A stretch of DNA of 64,000 nt from Acanthosoma haemorrhoidale (taxonomy: Eukaryota; Arthropoda; Insecta; Hemiptera; Acanthosomatidae). Positions within the stretch are counted from its first letter, which is position 1. Each line of letters opens with the position of its first letter. The notes under the pieces were generated by a model. The model ran no database searches, had not been told where the DNA came from, and saw nothing but the letters and a program-made list of their open reading frames with translations. Both the position numbers and the translations under genes were made by a program. The DNA is taken from assembly GCA_930367205.1 (NCBI GenBank), contig CAKNEZ010000002.1:1584343-1648342 (forward strand). Direction: 5' to 3'. Shown piece after piece: positions 1 through 10,139 of the stretch.

Positions 1-510
1 CTATCCGATTTTGAATTTTCCTCATTGTACTATAAGCATTGATCGATCTATCAATCAATTTTCACGGAAACGTTGGGCTAGGTATGACGACGTAGTATTG
101 AGATGATGAGATACAATGATCATCTCATTGTGGAGGATTTTCTCTGCCTCGGAGAGGGGGAAGAGGAAAAATTATAAATCTCGTCATTAATGTCAGTCAG
201 TCAGTTAGCTCATCAGGTAGGGAGGAGGTAGTAGAGTAGTAATAAGTAGGTAGAGAGAGAGAAAGAGGTAAGGCGACGACGACGGGACGGAGTCTGAAGC
301 TGTTGTATTTCTTATTAGACAGACGGTGGTGATGCTTGATTATCTGTCTGTAAGTCGACAAACCAGTTGTGGGGTCATGAAAAGCTTTCACTAAGTACAA
401 ACAACAGGAAGCGTACATCCAGAACGAGACCCTACAGGTAGGTCTACAGTAGAGATAAGTCTCCCCTGTACACCTTCCCTTATATTAATTGTTTGTGGTG
501 AAATTATAAC

Positions 511-673
511 GGGAAAGCGCGAACGCAGTACCGACTACCGAAAATTACGCGCCCGAGATACCCGCACTTATTGGGTATTCGCAGGGGTCAGCTAAACCAA
601 AGTGCAATGGAAAAGCCTCACCCTGGGGGAACCACCTTGTTGACCACGGTAGGTCCCCACGCCAAGTAAGTAT
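511..673 (-). ncRNA. U1: U1 snRNA, variant or pseudogene copy
   Basis: Read on the minus strand this is about 163 nt with the typical U1 layout: 5' splice-site recognition end, stem-loop I-II region, and the terminal GCGTTCGCGC hairpin. U1 is the snRNP RNA that pairs with 5' splice sites. Two functional positions differ from the plus-strand copy at 20242. The 5' end reads ATACTTACTTGG instead of ATACTTACCTGG (position 9 C to T, the base facing exon position -1). The Sm site reads AATTTTCGG instead of AATTTGTG. It is therefore either a variant U1 or a decaying gene. Upstream promoter sequence is retained. Confidence 0.8.
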
Positions 674-790
674 GCTATAATTTGGGAAAATCCGATAGCT
701 GTCAAGTCAAAACTAACCTCACTTGCGAGATTGAACTGGATTCGGAGAATATGAATGGCCGTCTAGTGAACAACCAGATGCTGTAATATA
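674..790 (-). promoter_or_regulatory. U1 upstream promoter (PSE region)
   Basis: About 100 bases directly upstream of this U1 copy are conserved with the regions before 20242 and before 22568. Shared blocks include CCAGTTCAATCTCGCAAGTG and GACTTGACA. In arthropod snRNA genes the proximal sequence element lies about 40-65 bases upstream. Which bases form it here is inferred only from conservation among the three copies. Confidence 0.55.
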
Positions 791-905
791 CAAAAAAAAT
801 GTTTCACTTATCTTACTGCACAATATATTATGGAGTATAAATAGTTTAAACGCACCGAAATTATTTTCCTACCCGTATGAGTGCATATATCTCTGAATCC
901 CTCTC

Positions 906-1129
906 GATATTTAATATTTTGTGGACCAACAGATTTTTAATAAGAAACCACTCCTAATAAAAATATTAGTTTTAAATTTAGTTATTATATAGCAATTTAT
1001 TCAGTTATTTTTAATTTATAAATATGTAAGCACTAATATTGTAGCGACCGCTAACTGCATAAGATAAATCACCCTGTACTCTATTGTATATATATAACAT
1101 ATTATGTAAGTTTGAACGTTACCGCAAAC
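906..1129. other. AT-rich spacer, no gene seen
   Basis: Low-complexity A/T-rich DNA between the U1 repeat and the 3' end of gypsy-1. No LTR resembling the 4748 end of gypsy-1 is visible here, so the 3' LTR of that element seems to be lost. Confidence 0.5.
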
Positions 1130-1134
1130 TTCGG

Positions 1135-1910
1135 GACATATGACAGCTATGTAGCATATGCTCGCCGAATGACAAGAAATGGGCCATCATAAGGCTTTTC
1201 TAAACTTGCTCTTACCCGATCCACTCTAACAAAGACGTGTGTCGCCTTTGATAAGTCTTTATGGATAGAGGTAGTAGTCTGTTTTTGTGTTCCACCGGTC
1301 TTGGGCGCAGGCAGTCAATTTGCTGGCGCAGCATGCTGATGAATGTTGGTATATCCGAAGTGGGCCTGGGAGTCTCAACGGTACTCCGTATACCATCTCT
1401 GCTATTGTCGCTGACGCATCTTCATTTAGACAAGTTCGTACGCCTAAAAAAATTTCAAACGACTTCAGCACTCGGTGAAAACGCTCGATATTTCCATTTG
1501 CGGGTGGTACGCAGTTGTATGGTTTAGTTTTATTCATTTAAATGTTTGCCTTGATCAGCAATTATAGTAGCAGGTGTTCCAAACCGACAGATCCAATGTT
1601 GGTAGAAATTCCGTGCAACGTTTTCAGCTGATGTCTCTTTCAAGGGAATAACTTCAGTCCATCCAGTAAATCGGTCGATACATGTTAAACAATGGGTATA
1701 TTCTTTAGATGGTGGCAGGGGCCCAATTAGATCTATATGAACAGTTGCAAATCTTTCGTTTGCAATCGGGTATTTCTGAAGTGGTGTCTTCACATGTCTG
1801 GATACTTTGCTTTTTTGGCATGCGACACAGGCATTTCCCCATGAGCGCAAATTATTTTTCATGTCAGAACATATCAGCTTAACCGTAGATCTGATTCCAG
1901 GGTGTGACAT
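1135..1910 (-). pseudogene. gypsy-1 integrase (broken)
   Basis: Integrase domain joining retroviral-like cDNA to the genome. The HHCC zinc region ends with CVAC, and the core contains the first catalytic aspartate in HIDLIGPLPP and the second in IADQG. The reading frame then stops at 1530. A second frame (1537-1259) carries the catalytic glutamate context NGNIERFHR, and a third carries the C-terminal HVFVRVDRVR...PYDGPF segment down to about 1135. At least two frame changes show that it is non-functional. Confidence 0.8.
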
Positions 1911-2293
1911 ATTATGATAATGTTTGAATATATTATATCGGAAATCTTTTGGAATATATGGTCTAATTTCCTTTGTTGAAACATCACACCATAATTGGCT
2001 TCCGTTTTCAAGAGGGCAGTATTTGCAGAAGTACGCATTTGTTGTAGTTCTTCATCATGTGTTTGTGCTTCTGCTTTTTGGGCGAAATCAATTGCAGAGC
2101 ATTCTTCTAGTCGAGACATGTAATCTGCAATCATATTGTTTTTTCCTGAAACATGAACCAAGGTTGTTGTGAACTGGGAAATATATTGCAATTGTCGAAG
2201 TTGGCGGGGGGATGCTTTGTCGTTCTTTTGTTTGAATGCATAAATCAAAGGCTTATGATCTGTATATATTACAAATGACCTTCCCTCCAACAA
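1874..2293 (-). pseudogene. gypsy-1 RNase H C-terminal part
   Basis: A 139-codon frame starting in the RNase H core with YTDHKPLIYAF, followed by the connection region (HVSGKNNMIADYMSRL) toward the integrase zinc finger. It is separated from the upstream RT/RNase H frame by a stop codon near 2300 and overlaps the integrase frame at its end, which marks a frameshift. It is part of the pol polyprotein of gypsy-1. Confidence 0.75.
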
Positions 2294-2302
2294 ATATTTA
2301 AA

Positions 2303-3200
2303 TTACTTGATTGACATATGAATAGCTGTAAGTTCTAGGTCATATGTAGAGTATTTGCACTGTGTTTCAGAAAACTTTTTGTAGAAAAATCCAATAGGTT
2401 TCCATGAACTATTTTCCCATTGTTGCAGAGCATCTCCACCTGCCAAGTCAGATGCATCTACAAACAGTGAGAGTTCACAATCAGGATTTGGGTATGTTAA
2501 CAGAGCTGCATTACTTAAGGCTTGTTTGCTCTGTTGAAAATCTTCAATAGTTTCTGGTGTCCATACAATCTTAGTTTTATCATTTTTCTTAGCACCCTTA
2601 GGAAAATTATTGAGATTTGCTAAATTGCCTGCAGCATGATGTAGATGCCTGCGATGGAAGTTCAGCATTCCTAAGTAAGACCTTAGGTGTTTTATAGTTC
2701 TTGGTAAATCATAGTTGACAATGGCACTCACTCTGTCAGGATCAGGTTTTGTACCGTTTGACAAAATAAGGTAACCAAGAAAAATTATATTTTCCAAACC
2801 AAACTCAGATTTACTGATGTTAATCCGGAGACCGTCATGGCTGAGTCGTTGAAATACTTGTGATAAGTGATGATTATGTTCTTTAGCATTTGCTGAGGCA
2901 ATGAGTAAATCATCCAAATATGGGAAAAAAAAATCCAGTCCTCTCAAAACTTCATTAATGAAACGTTGGAACGTACTAGGAGCATTGCGTAGTCCAAATG
3001 GCATAACATTAAATTCATACAATCCAAAGGGCGTAATCAGTGTTGTTTTTTTGTTTATCTTCTTCATTAAGAGGTATTTGATAGTAAGCATGGCAAAGGT
3101 CTAAATTTAAGAAAATTTATTTATTTAGAAGAATGTGACTTACATCATCTATCCTCGGAATGGGGTACCGATTAGGTAGTGTCCTGTCATTTAATCTTCT
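2303..3200 (-). pseudogene. gypsy-1 reverse transcriptase palm and RNase H start
   Basis: Reverse transcriptase fragment with the motif series VMPFGLRNAPSTFQ, the catalytic YLDD, FLGY and the RNase H start VDASD. Upstream, in-frame stops interrupt the fingers (WRVC followed by TGA at about 3207; another TAA near 3120). The catalytic aspartates are intact, but the chain is broken at both ends. The family makes cDNA from the element's RNA inside virus-like particles. Confidence 0.85.
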
Positions 3201-3206
3201 ATAGTC

Positions 3207-3880
3207 TCAACATACTCGCCATTGGCCATTTTTCTTCGTCACCATGAGTAGAGCGTTTGCCCATTGTGAACTTGAAGCTTGAATAATTCCATTGTTGAGC
3301 ATGCTCTGAAATTCTTGTTTAGCAACTTGCAGCTTCTCTGGATCTAATCTTCTTGGCTTGCTAAAAACAGGCGGTCCATCAATAGTGACAATTTGGTGCC
3401 TTACATCATGCTTGGCATTTACCTTCAATGAAAATGGTTTGGTTAAATCTGGAAAATTGGTTAACAGATGTGAGAATTGACAGGTGGCTTTGAAAGAACT
3501 CAATGATTCCATTTCCTCGATTGTAACTACTTCACCTGTAACAGTGAGCTTTGTACTGTTATCAATAAGTTTTTTTTTTTTTAGATCAATTAGTAAACCA
3601 AAATTGTGTAGAAAATCAGCTCCTAAAATACCTTTATTGGTTTTAACTAAAAAGAAAGTCCACTCCATTTGTCGTCTTAGTCCCAGGTCAATTTGAAGAA
3701 CTTGGGTTCCAAATGTAGAAATCTCTGTGTTGTTAGCAGCAAATAACTTAATTCCTGTATCTTGATTTGCTTTTATTAATTTATTCACTAATATAATGGA
3801 AACATCTGCACCACTATCAACCAGAAAACTGTATTCTTGTCTCGTAAGAACAAACGATGTTGTTGACCTGGAATATTTAC
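3207..3880 (-). pseudogene. gypsy-1 protease and RT fingers
   Basis: Aspartic protease with the active-site motif VDSGAD, the flap/core context LGADFLHNFGL, and then the RT N-terminus (QEFQSMLNNGIIQASSSQWA). The frame ends at a TGA within the conserved WRVC(G)DYRRLN motif, so a glycine codon has probably become a stop. The protease would mature Gag and Pol. A run of T residues near 3569-3582 encodes the lysine string. Confidence 0.8.
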
Positions 3881-3894
3881 AGCAGCACAGTTGG

Positions 3895-4712
3895 TCAGTT
3901 CTGTGTCTGCCGTGAGGAGTTTCCCTTCTCCACAACCCATTTACATTCAGGTGTGCACTTAGACGGTATACATTTCTTTCCGTAACGATAATGGCCAAAA
4001 CAATACTTTCCTTTTGGATCAAAACGTTTATTTCGGCTGTTACTACGAGAACGAACAGAGTTATCTCTACTTGAACCTCTGGATATTCTAGACTCAAGGG
4101 CCGATAGTCTTTTATTCAGTTCCTCCGGCGTCGAATCGAATGTAGGCCCTTTAGAAGGATCAACATTTATATCACGCGCGGGTTTGATATCCCATATTTT
4201 ATCACCGATTTCGGCTAATTTATCCAGATTGCCATCTGAAATAGCCAAAATACTTTTTATTTGCGTTTGAAGTTTATCAAGCCAAAATGATTTCAACAGT
4301 TTATCAGAAAAATCGTCACCTGCTAATCCTTTAATTTTTCGAAGTAACTGACTTGGTTTTTGATCTCCTATTTCTAATTCGCTAACGACTTTTTTTATTT
4401 TTTCTGTCCTCACTTTTTCAGAATATACTTAAAAGTCTATCCTTGGCGGTGGTATATTTGGTCCTCAGTAGATGAGACAATGTCGTATATGTTTTCTACT
4501 ATCTTAAGGTCCAATTGAGCAATTAGATAGTTAAATTTCGTACCTTCCCTAGTGATTCCTCCAAGATCGAACTGGGCTTCCGCCTGGCAAAACCAAATTT
4601 CTGGTTTGTCTTTCCAAAACGGTGGAAGCTTGATACTAACCGTATCAATGTTCTTCGTCAAAGATTCACTATTTTCGTTTTTCATATTTTCGTCCGGCAT
4701 GATTAATTTCAT
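3895..4712 (-). pseudogene. gypsy-1 gag (frameshifted)
   Basis: The ATG at 4712 opens a 91-codon frame with the arthropod gypsy Gag signature PPFWKDKPEIWFCQAEAQF. It is followed after a frameshift near 4430 by a 172-codon frame ending in a cysteine/histidine segment (YCFGHYRYGKKC) before the protease. Gag packages element RNA. The first half is well conserved, but the second frame lacks the start of the domain, so the protein is not made intact. Confidence 0.8.
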
Positions 4713-4747
4713 AAATCACTCTTAATCACGTCAGGGTCACCAATCGT

Positions 4748-5188
4748 TGTGGGGTTTTACACATTTATAAAGCTCACAATACATTAAATAAGTTTTATTT
4801 CAGGACAGAACACAAGGTACAAATTTACATATCTTTCTTTTTACACACATATGTGTTGTAGGTTATTTATTTGGCGGTCTCTATGGGTACCAATCAATGC
4901 CAAATTATTATTGTTTAATTTTTAATTTTAAAATTTCACAATTCAATCAAGAATAAGAATACAGAATAATCACTTTTGGGTGGTGCCGCCACACAACAAT
5001 GCAAAAACGTTTTTATTGGGAGCCGGTGTTGAAAGTAGCCACAATTCCCAGAAAGGGTAGGCATCACAACAATGGAGCTCTGTTTCCAATGAGTGTGGAA
5101 AAATTAAATCTAAAGCTATTAGAACTGAGACCCATTCAGTGATATTACAATTATTGTTCCTTATTTTGAACATAAAAAGTAGCATTAG
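4748..5188 (-). repeat. Probable 5' LTR region of gypsy-1
   Basis: On the minus strand the sequence ends in CCCCACA at 4748. An AATAAA polyadenylation signal (4799-4794) lies about 45 bases inside, and TGGTGACCCTGACGTG, which could act as the primer-binding site, follows downstream. That is the usual order at the end of a 5' LTR. The other LTR border is not determined and no second LTR is available for comparison. The region ends where gypsy-2 begins. Confidence 0.45.
5184..5188. other. Target site duplication of gypsy-2 (left)
   Basis: ATTAG directly before the 5' LTR is repeated as ATTAG at 9774-9778 directly after the 3' LTR. This is a perfect 5-bp duplication, as expected for gypsy integrase. 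Confidence 0.9.
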
Positions 5189-5373
5189 TGTGGGATATTG
5201 AGAGATAAATTGTGTTGTGTTGTCCAACCTGAGGGATAACAGTGTTGGATCCTCTACGTTTTGTTATTATGATTAATTAAGAATGTTGTTTATGAACATG
5301 TACCTTGTGTATAAAAGTAAAATAAACGTGTGTTATTAATTCAACAAATGTTTCATTGTGCCGAAATCCTTTA
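5189..5373 (+). repeat. gypsy-2 5' LTR (185 bp)
   Basis: Begins TGTGGGATATTG and ends GAAATCCTTTA. It contains a TATAAAAG box (about 5313) and an AATAAA shortly after, so it carries promoter and polyadenylation signals. I find no difference from the copy at 9589-9773. Confidence 0.95.
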
Positions 5374-5374
5374 G

Positions 5375-5392
5375 TGGCGACGAGGATGGGAT
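5375..5392 (+). promoter_or_regulatory. gypsy-2 primer-binding site
   Basis: TGGCGACGAGGATGGGAT begins one base after the 5' LTR. The same sequence follows the 5' LTR of gypsy-4 on the minus strand at about 51970. It would pair with the 3' end of a host tRNA to prime minus-strand DNA synthesis. The tRNA identity was not determined. Confidence 0.75.
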
Positions 5393-5527
5393 TGCCGTCC
5401 ACATGATTCGTTCGTGTTTACGCGTTAACGGAGTGTAGTTTTGAGTTTCTACAATTCGTGTTTTCGGTGACGTTACATCGTAGACGACATTCAAAAGGTC
5501 TCGAATTTATTTAAATTGAAGACAGAA

Positions 5528-6481
5528 ATGGCCGAAGAAGAAACCAAAAGTTTAGTCGGTACTTTGAGAGAATTTACACTCGATAAAGATTGGGGCATCG
5601 CCAAGTCGAGAACAGAAAATTTCTTTATTGCAAACGGGATAAAGAATGACGAGAGAAAGAGGGCTCTTCTGTTAAATTCGTTGGATGACTCAGCGTGTAA
5701 ACTGATTTCCAACCTGGCGGTTCCCAAGAACCCGGAGGATAACACGTATGTTGAATTAGTTAAATTATTTGATTCACATTTTTTGGGTGCGGAATCAGTT
5801 TTTGCCGCCAGATACAAATTTTATAACGCCACGAAAGATCCTACGGAAACGGTTAACGACTGGATTGCCAGACTGCGGTCATTGGCAGCTAACTGTGCTT
5901 TTGGAGCTCGATTCGACGGAAATTTGTTAGATCGTTTTGTTGTCGGCATGAACAAAGGGCCGATTAGAGATCGTTTATTCGAGGAGGATGCGGAAAAGGC
6001 CCAGTGGGACAATGTAGTCAAGATAGCAACATCGAAAGAAGCTTCTTCCACAAATTATGATTTAAATGAGTTTTCATGTAGTGGTCCAATCAAAAAAGAG
6101 CCCGTAAATTATGTTAGAGCACAAAAAACACCAAATCAACAGGTAAATACCAATCTTTGTAAAGTTTGTGGGGCGACATGGCATGATGCAAATAAATGTC
6201 GATTCAAAGATTATAAATGTAAAGTTTGCAAAATAAAGGGGCATTTACAAAAAGTTTGCCCAAATAAAATCAAGTTACCTGCTCCAGATAAGAAGACCGG
6301 CAAAACTGAACAAACACATTTCGTCCAGGAAAACTCAGATAAAGAATATCTTTATAAAATACTTGAAGGTAGCGCAAGTGAGTATCAAATTGAACTTAAG
6401 CTAAATTCCCAGGTTATTTGTTTTGATGTTGATACTGGGTGCCATAGCACTATTGTTCCGAGAACCACCGTTGTTGGGTAG
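5528..6481 (+). CDS. gypsy-2 Gag with truncated protease
   Basis: The first in-frame ATG at 5528 opens about 317 codons. The N-terminal half is the capsid-like Gag domain (DDSACKLISNL, YKFYNATKDPTETVNDWIARL). Two adjacent zinc knuckles follow: CKVCGATWHDANKC and CKVCKIKGHLQKVC. The end enters an aspartic protease (FDVDTGCHSTIVP). Right after this active-site motif the sequence jumps to the distal protease motif LLGRSWFKALG, now in another frame, so roughly 50-60 protease residues are missing. Gag would assemble particles; the protease cannot fold. Confidence 0.85.
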   Translation: MAEEETKSLVGTLREFTLDKDWGIAKSRTENFFIANGIKNDERKRALLLNSLDDSACKLISNLAVPKNPEDNTYVELVKLFDSHFLGAESVFAARYKFYNATKDPTETVNDWIARLRSLAANCAFGARFDGNLLDRFVVGMNKGPIRDRLFEEDAEKAQWDNVVKIATSKEASSTNYDLNEFSCSGPIKKEPVNYVRAQKTPNQQVNTNLCKVCGATWHDANKCRFKDYKCKVCKIKGHLQKVCPNKIKLPAPDKKTGKTEQTHFVQENSDKEYLYKILEGSASEYQIELKLNSQVICFDVDTGCHSTIVPRTTVVG

Positions 6482-7208
6482 ATCGTGGTTCAAAGCTCTG
6501 GGATTCAGCATTTTTGCTGAAGATTCAGCCCACTCAATTTTTTATCAAAAGGTGGAACATGGCATTGAGGCAGAAAAGTTGGAGGAGGAACTCAAGAGTT
6601 TGTATCCAGAGGTTTTTACGGAAAAACTTGGCAAATATAACAAAGGAAAAATCAAATTAGATCTTTTACCGGAAGTCAAACCAAAATTTATAAAACAAAG
6701 GCCGGTACCGTACGCCATAAGACACAAGGTTGATCAGGAAATTGACCGCCTGGTGCAGGAAGGAATTTTGGAGCCCATTGAGTATAGTGATTTTGGTTCC
6801 CCTATTGTTCCAGTTATGAAGCGAAATGGCCAAACTAGGATTTGTGGAGATTATAAATTGACCCTCAACCCTTGCTTGAAAATGGATCCTTATCCGTTGC
6901 CAAGAATTGAAGATTTGTTCCAGAGATTGGGGGGGAATATGGTTTGGGCCAAAATGGATTTGAGCCATGCTTACCAACAGTGTGAGTTGGATCTCGAATC
7001 GCGCAAACTGGTAGCTATTACCACGCAGAAAGGCTTATTCCAATATACCCGTATGCCCTATGGTATTTGTGTTGGACCTTCCAAATTTCAGAAATTGGTA
7101 GACAATGTGTTAGCAGGAACTGAGGGGGTGGTAGCCCTACTGGATGATGTTGTGGTTTTGGGATTCTGGGCATTTTTTTTGCATTTTTGCCGGATTTTGG
7201 GACATTAA
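6460..7208 (+). pseudogene. gypsy-2 reverse transcriptase, first part
   Basis: This frame starts in the residual protease (LLGRSWF) and runs through RT fingers and palm: VPYAIRHKVDQEIDRLVQEG, GSPIVPVMKRNGQTRICGDY, MPYGICVGPSKFQ. The catalytic box reads ALLDDVVVLG, so the usual tyrosine of YxDD is leucine. A T-rich segment of about 30 bases (7166-7195) then throws the frame off, giving WAFFLHFCRIL before a stop. The reading frame of the thumb resumes at 7187. Confidence 0.85.
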
Positions 7209-9472
7209 GAAAACGAGTCATAGAGGTTCTTGAAAGATTCAAGAAAGCGGGGTTAACCCTTTCTGCAAAAAAGTGCGAATTTGGAAAAACATCCATTGAA
7301 TATCTTGGATTCAGAATTGACGCTTCAGGTTTGCATTCGACTGATGAGAAAATAAAATCTATAGTAATGGCACCAAATCCTACAAATATTAAAGAGCTGC
7401 AAGCTTTTTTGGGGTTTGTGAACTATCTGGCGAGATTTCTACCGGCACTGTCATCGACCCTCCACCCTCTTCACCAGCTTCTGAAGAAAAACATTCGATG
7501 GGATTGGAATGCCAGTTGTCAAACCGCTTTCACAAAAATCAAGAGGATAGTCGAGGAAAATCGCTCTTTAGCACATTATAATCCAGATTTGCCTATCAAG
7601 TTAACCGTTGATGGTTCGGACCAAGGCCTGGGAGCTATAATTTCACAAGTCTATCCAAATGGAGAAGAAAAGCCGTTAGCTTTTGCTAGCAGAACGTTGA
7701 CTATAGCGGAAACGAAGTATAGTCAATTGCATAAGGAAGGCGCTGCATTGGTGTTTGGTGTGAAAAAGTTCCATTTGTATCTTTTTGGAAGGAAATGGAT
7801 ATTGGCTAATGACAATCGACCCTTGTTATCAATTTTTGGACCAAAAAAGGGAGTGCCAATTTGTGCGGCAAACCGTTTGCAACGTTGGGCGCTACTTCTA
7901 GCAAATTATAACTATGACGTGGAATGGGTGCAGTCAAATAAAAACAGCGCAGATTGGTTATCGAGAGCACCACTAAACACTGATCCGGAAATAGGAGAAA
8001 GTTTGGACCCAGCGCTGTTTTACGTATTCGAAGAAAACGAAACTCTACCTCTACAGTATAAAGACATCTTGTTGTGGACAAAGAAAAATGGCATCCTGAA
8101 GAAAATATCAACGTATCTGAAAATTGGATGGCCTCATACCATCCCGGAAGAACTCCTCCCGTTTTCTCTTCGCCGTGATGAGCTCCATGAAGAGGAAGGG
8201 GTACTCCTATGGGGAAATCGAGTGATTGTGCCGACAAAACTTCGATCCTCAGTGCTTCACGAATTGCATGAGACACACATGGGGATAGTGAAAAGCAAGG
8301 CAATAGCACGATCATATGTGTGGTGGCCAAAAATTGATGCGGATATAGAGGATAGGGTGAAGTCTTGCATACCCTGTAATTCGGTGAAGGACAAGCCCCA
8401 GAAAGCTGCTTTAATTCCATGGGAATGGCCAACAAAACCATGGCAAAGGCTTCATATGGACTACTTGGGACCAGTTGCGGGTCAGTATTACCTAGTAGTA
8501 GTGGACAGCCATTCGAAATGGGTGGAAGCTTTTCCTACGAAATCAATGTCAACGGAAGTGACAATAAAAATTTTACGCCAAATTTTTGCCAGATTTGGGC
8601 TCCCCGAGGTATTGGTGTCTGATAATTACGCATCATTTGAATCAGAAGAATTTCAACTTTTTATGAAAAGGAATGGGATTGAACACAAGAGAGGGGTACC
8701 TTATTACCCTGCTACAAATGGAGCGGCAGAAAACAGTGTCAGAACAATCAAACGGTTGTTAAAAACCGCATTAGCAGAATCAACTAGTACAGACCTCAAC
8801 AAAGCTCTGAACAGTTTTCTGTTACAGTATAGGAATATTCCTCGTGCCACCACAAATGTGTCACCGGCACAAGCTCTGCTGGGTCACAGTTTGAGGACCA
8901 GATTGGATCTCCTCCGCCCAAATCCTTCAAAAACGGCTACTAGAGTTGAAGCAAAAGAAAAACAACAAATTAAGTTGCAATCGAGAAAGGCACTGCCGTC
9001 AGACAAATTTGCTGAATCAAAAGATGTTTGGGTGAAGAATTTTCAGAAAGGGGAGAAGAAATGGGTTAAAGGAAGAGTTATCAAATGCTTGGGTCCCAGA
9101 AGAAGAAGAGTTTACATCCCTGATATAGATAAGACATGGATACGTCACATAGATCAACTCAGAATATCTTTACAAGGGCCTAACAGACCGGAAGACAACA
9201 TGGATACTCCGGAATACAACAACTCATCGGACAGCGATGAATCATCTGATTGGCTGGGACGGCCTACTCCCTCACCAAAGAACAAAGTTACAAGTCAGGA
9301 CACCGAGTCAGTACCAGTGCAGCAAAGTCCAGCTGAACAACCGAATGATCAGCAGGCTAAACCAGGGACCAGTACGTCAAAGGACAAGGACAGGTCTCCA
9401 CTCTCTGTTGAATCTGGGGGGCGACCTCAGCGCAATCGAACTGCTCCTCGCCGTCTAATTGAGGAGCTGTAA
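7195..9472 (+). CDS. gypsy-2 RT thumb, RNase H and integrase
   Basis: Open for about 760 codons. Order: RT thumb (KKCEFGKTSIEYLGF), RNase H (VDGSDQGLGAIIS, then DNRPL), a linker with ADWLSRAPL, integrase zinc finger (HELHETHMG ... CIPC), and the integrase catalytic core with D in MDYLGPV, D in VSDNYASF and E in NGAAENSV. The C-terminus is acidic/serine-rich and ends in PQRNRTAPRRL before TAA. No env gene follows. The frame is intact but lacks its own start, because the natural product is a Pol polyprotein. Confidence 0.9.
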
Positions 9473-9574
9473 TGTCTTATTAATGAGCTTTAATGTCTTA
9501 TTGAAAAAATAAAAAAAAAAAAAGGTTTCTTGTTAAAATTGTTTCTTGTATTGTTTTTGTAGAATTTATTTTAA

Positions 9575-9588
9575 TAGAGGGGGAAAGA
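9575..9588 (+). promoter_or_regulatory. gypsy-2 polypurine tract
   Basis: The purine run AGAGGGGGAAAGA ends directly before the 3' LTR. It is the plus-strand priming site in LTR retrotransposons. The same tract precedes the related LTR at 19454. Confidence 0.85.
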
Positions 9589-9773
9589 TGTGGGATATTG
9601 AGAGATAAATTGTGTTGTGTTGTCCAACCTGAGGGATAACAGTGTTGGATCCTCTACGTTTTGTTATTATGATTAATTAAGAATGTTGTTTATGAACATG
9701 TACCTTGTGTATAAAAGTAAAATAAACGTGTGTTATTAATTCAACAAATGTTTCATTGTGCCGAAATCCTTTA
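9589..9773 (+). repeat. gypsy-2 3' LTR (185 bp)
   Basis: Same sequence as 5189-5373, ending GAAATCCTTTA, and followed by the target duplication ATTAG (9774-9778). Confidence 0.95.
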
Positions 9774-9898
9774 ATTAGTTTTATCAAAATAAACTTTCGG
9801 TTTTTTTGTTATGCGTCACCAGTATTTAGGACAATTGTCCATTGATACGAAAAGATGATGAAAGGGTCTGTGAACAATTCAATTTGCTTAAATCAAGT

Positions 9899-10045
9899 TG
9901 TCAGAATGAAAGACATAGGTTGATTGAATATAAGTAATAATTTATTAACCATAAAATAAGTACATTTGGTCACAAGTTATATAGGTTAGATTAATATTGT
10001 CAGCCGGCTATGTTCATTTAATAGAGATAAAAAAACCATATGACA
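9899..10045 (-). repeat. Putative solo LTR, copy 1
   Basis: Minus-strand reading starts TGTCATATGG and ends ATTCTGACA (TG..CA ends). It contains CTATATAA and further on AATAAATT, the expected promoter and poly-A signal order. A copy of about 93% identity in the same orientation is at 57124-57271. No coding sequence is attached and no clear target duplication is visible. A short non-LTR repeat is an alternative. Confidence 0.5.
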
Positions 10046-10139
10046 TCTCCGTTTTTTTTTTTTGTTTTTTTATTGTAATACATAGCTCTCTTTTAAATAT
10101 GCTGGCTGACGACTGATTCGTCCACTACGAGATTTCTCG

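Larger units (their letters stand above)
1..905 (-). repeat. Inverted copy of the U1 snRNA locus
   Basis: The whole stretch read on the minus strand matches 20003-20922 on the plus strand: promoter region, U1 RNA, and about 500 bases of downstream DNA. Substitutions and small indels are scattered through it, so the duplication is not recent. The match runs to the first base of the window, so the repeat may continue further left. The two copies lie about 19 kb apart in opposite orientation. Confidence 0.85.
1130..5188 (-). mobile_element. Ty3/gypsy retrotransposon gypsy-1, decayed, 3' truncated
   Basis: In minus-strand order it has a putative 5' LTR end near 4748, then gag, protease, reverse transcriptase, RNase H and integrase. 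All parts are recognisable but separated by stops and frameshifts. The integrase C-terminus runs to about 1135 with the gypsy-typical PYDGPF motif, after which homology ends and no 3' LTR is seen. It is an old immobile copy. gypsy-2 inserted into or right beside its upstream flank at 5189. Confidence 0.85.
5189..9773 (+). mobile_element. Ty3/gypsy retrotransposon gypsy-2, recent insertion
   Basis: Complete element of 4585 bp: LTR, primer-binding site, gag with protease start, pol, polypurine tract, LTR. The two 185-bp LTRs look identical base for base and are flanked by the ATTAG duplication, so the insertion is recent. The coding part is nevertheless damaged: protease is truncated, the RT catalytic box is altered, and there is a frameshift near 7190. 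A truncated relative with a 3-substitution LTR lies at 19187-19638. Confidence 0.95.

Noticed and set aside
7806..8441. 211-codon minus-strand ORF inside gypsy-2
   Set aside because: Antisense to the intact RNase H/integrase frame; no domain of its own.
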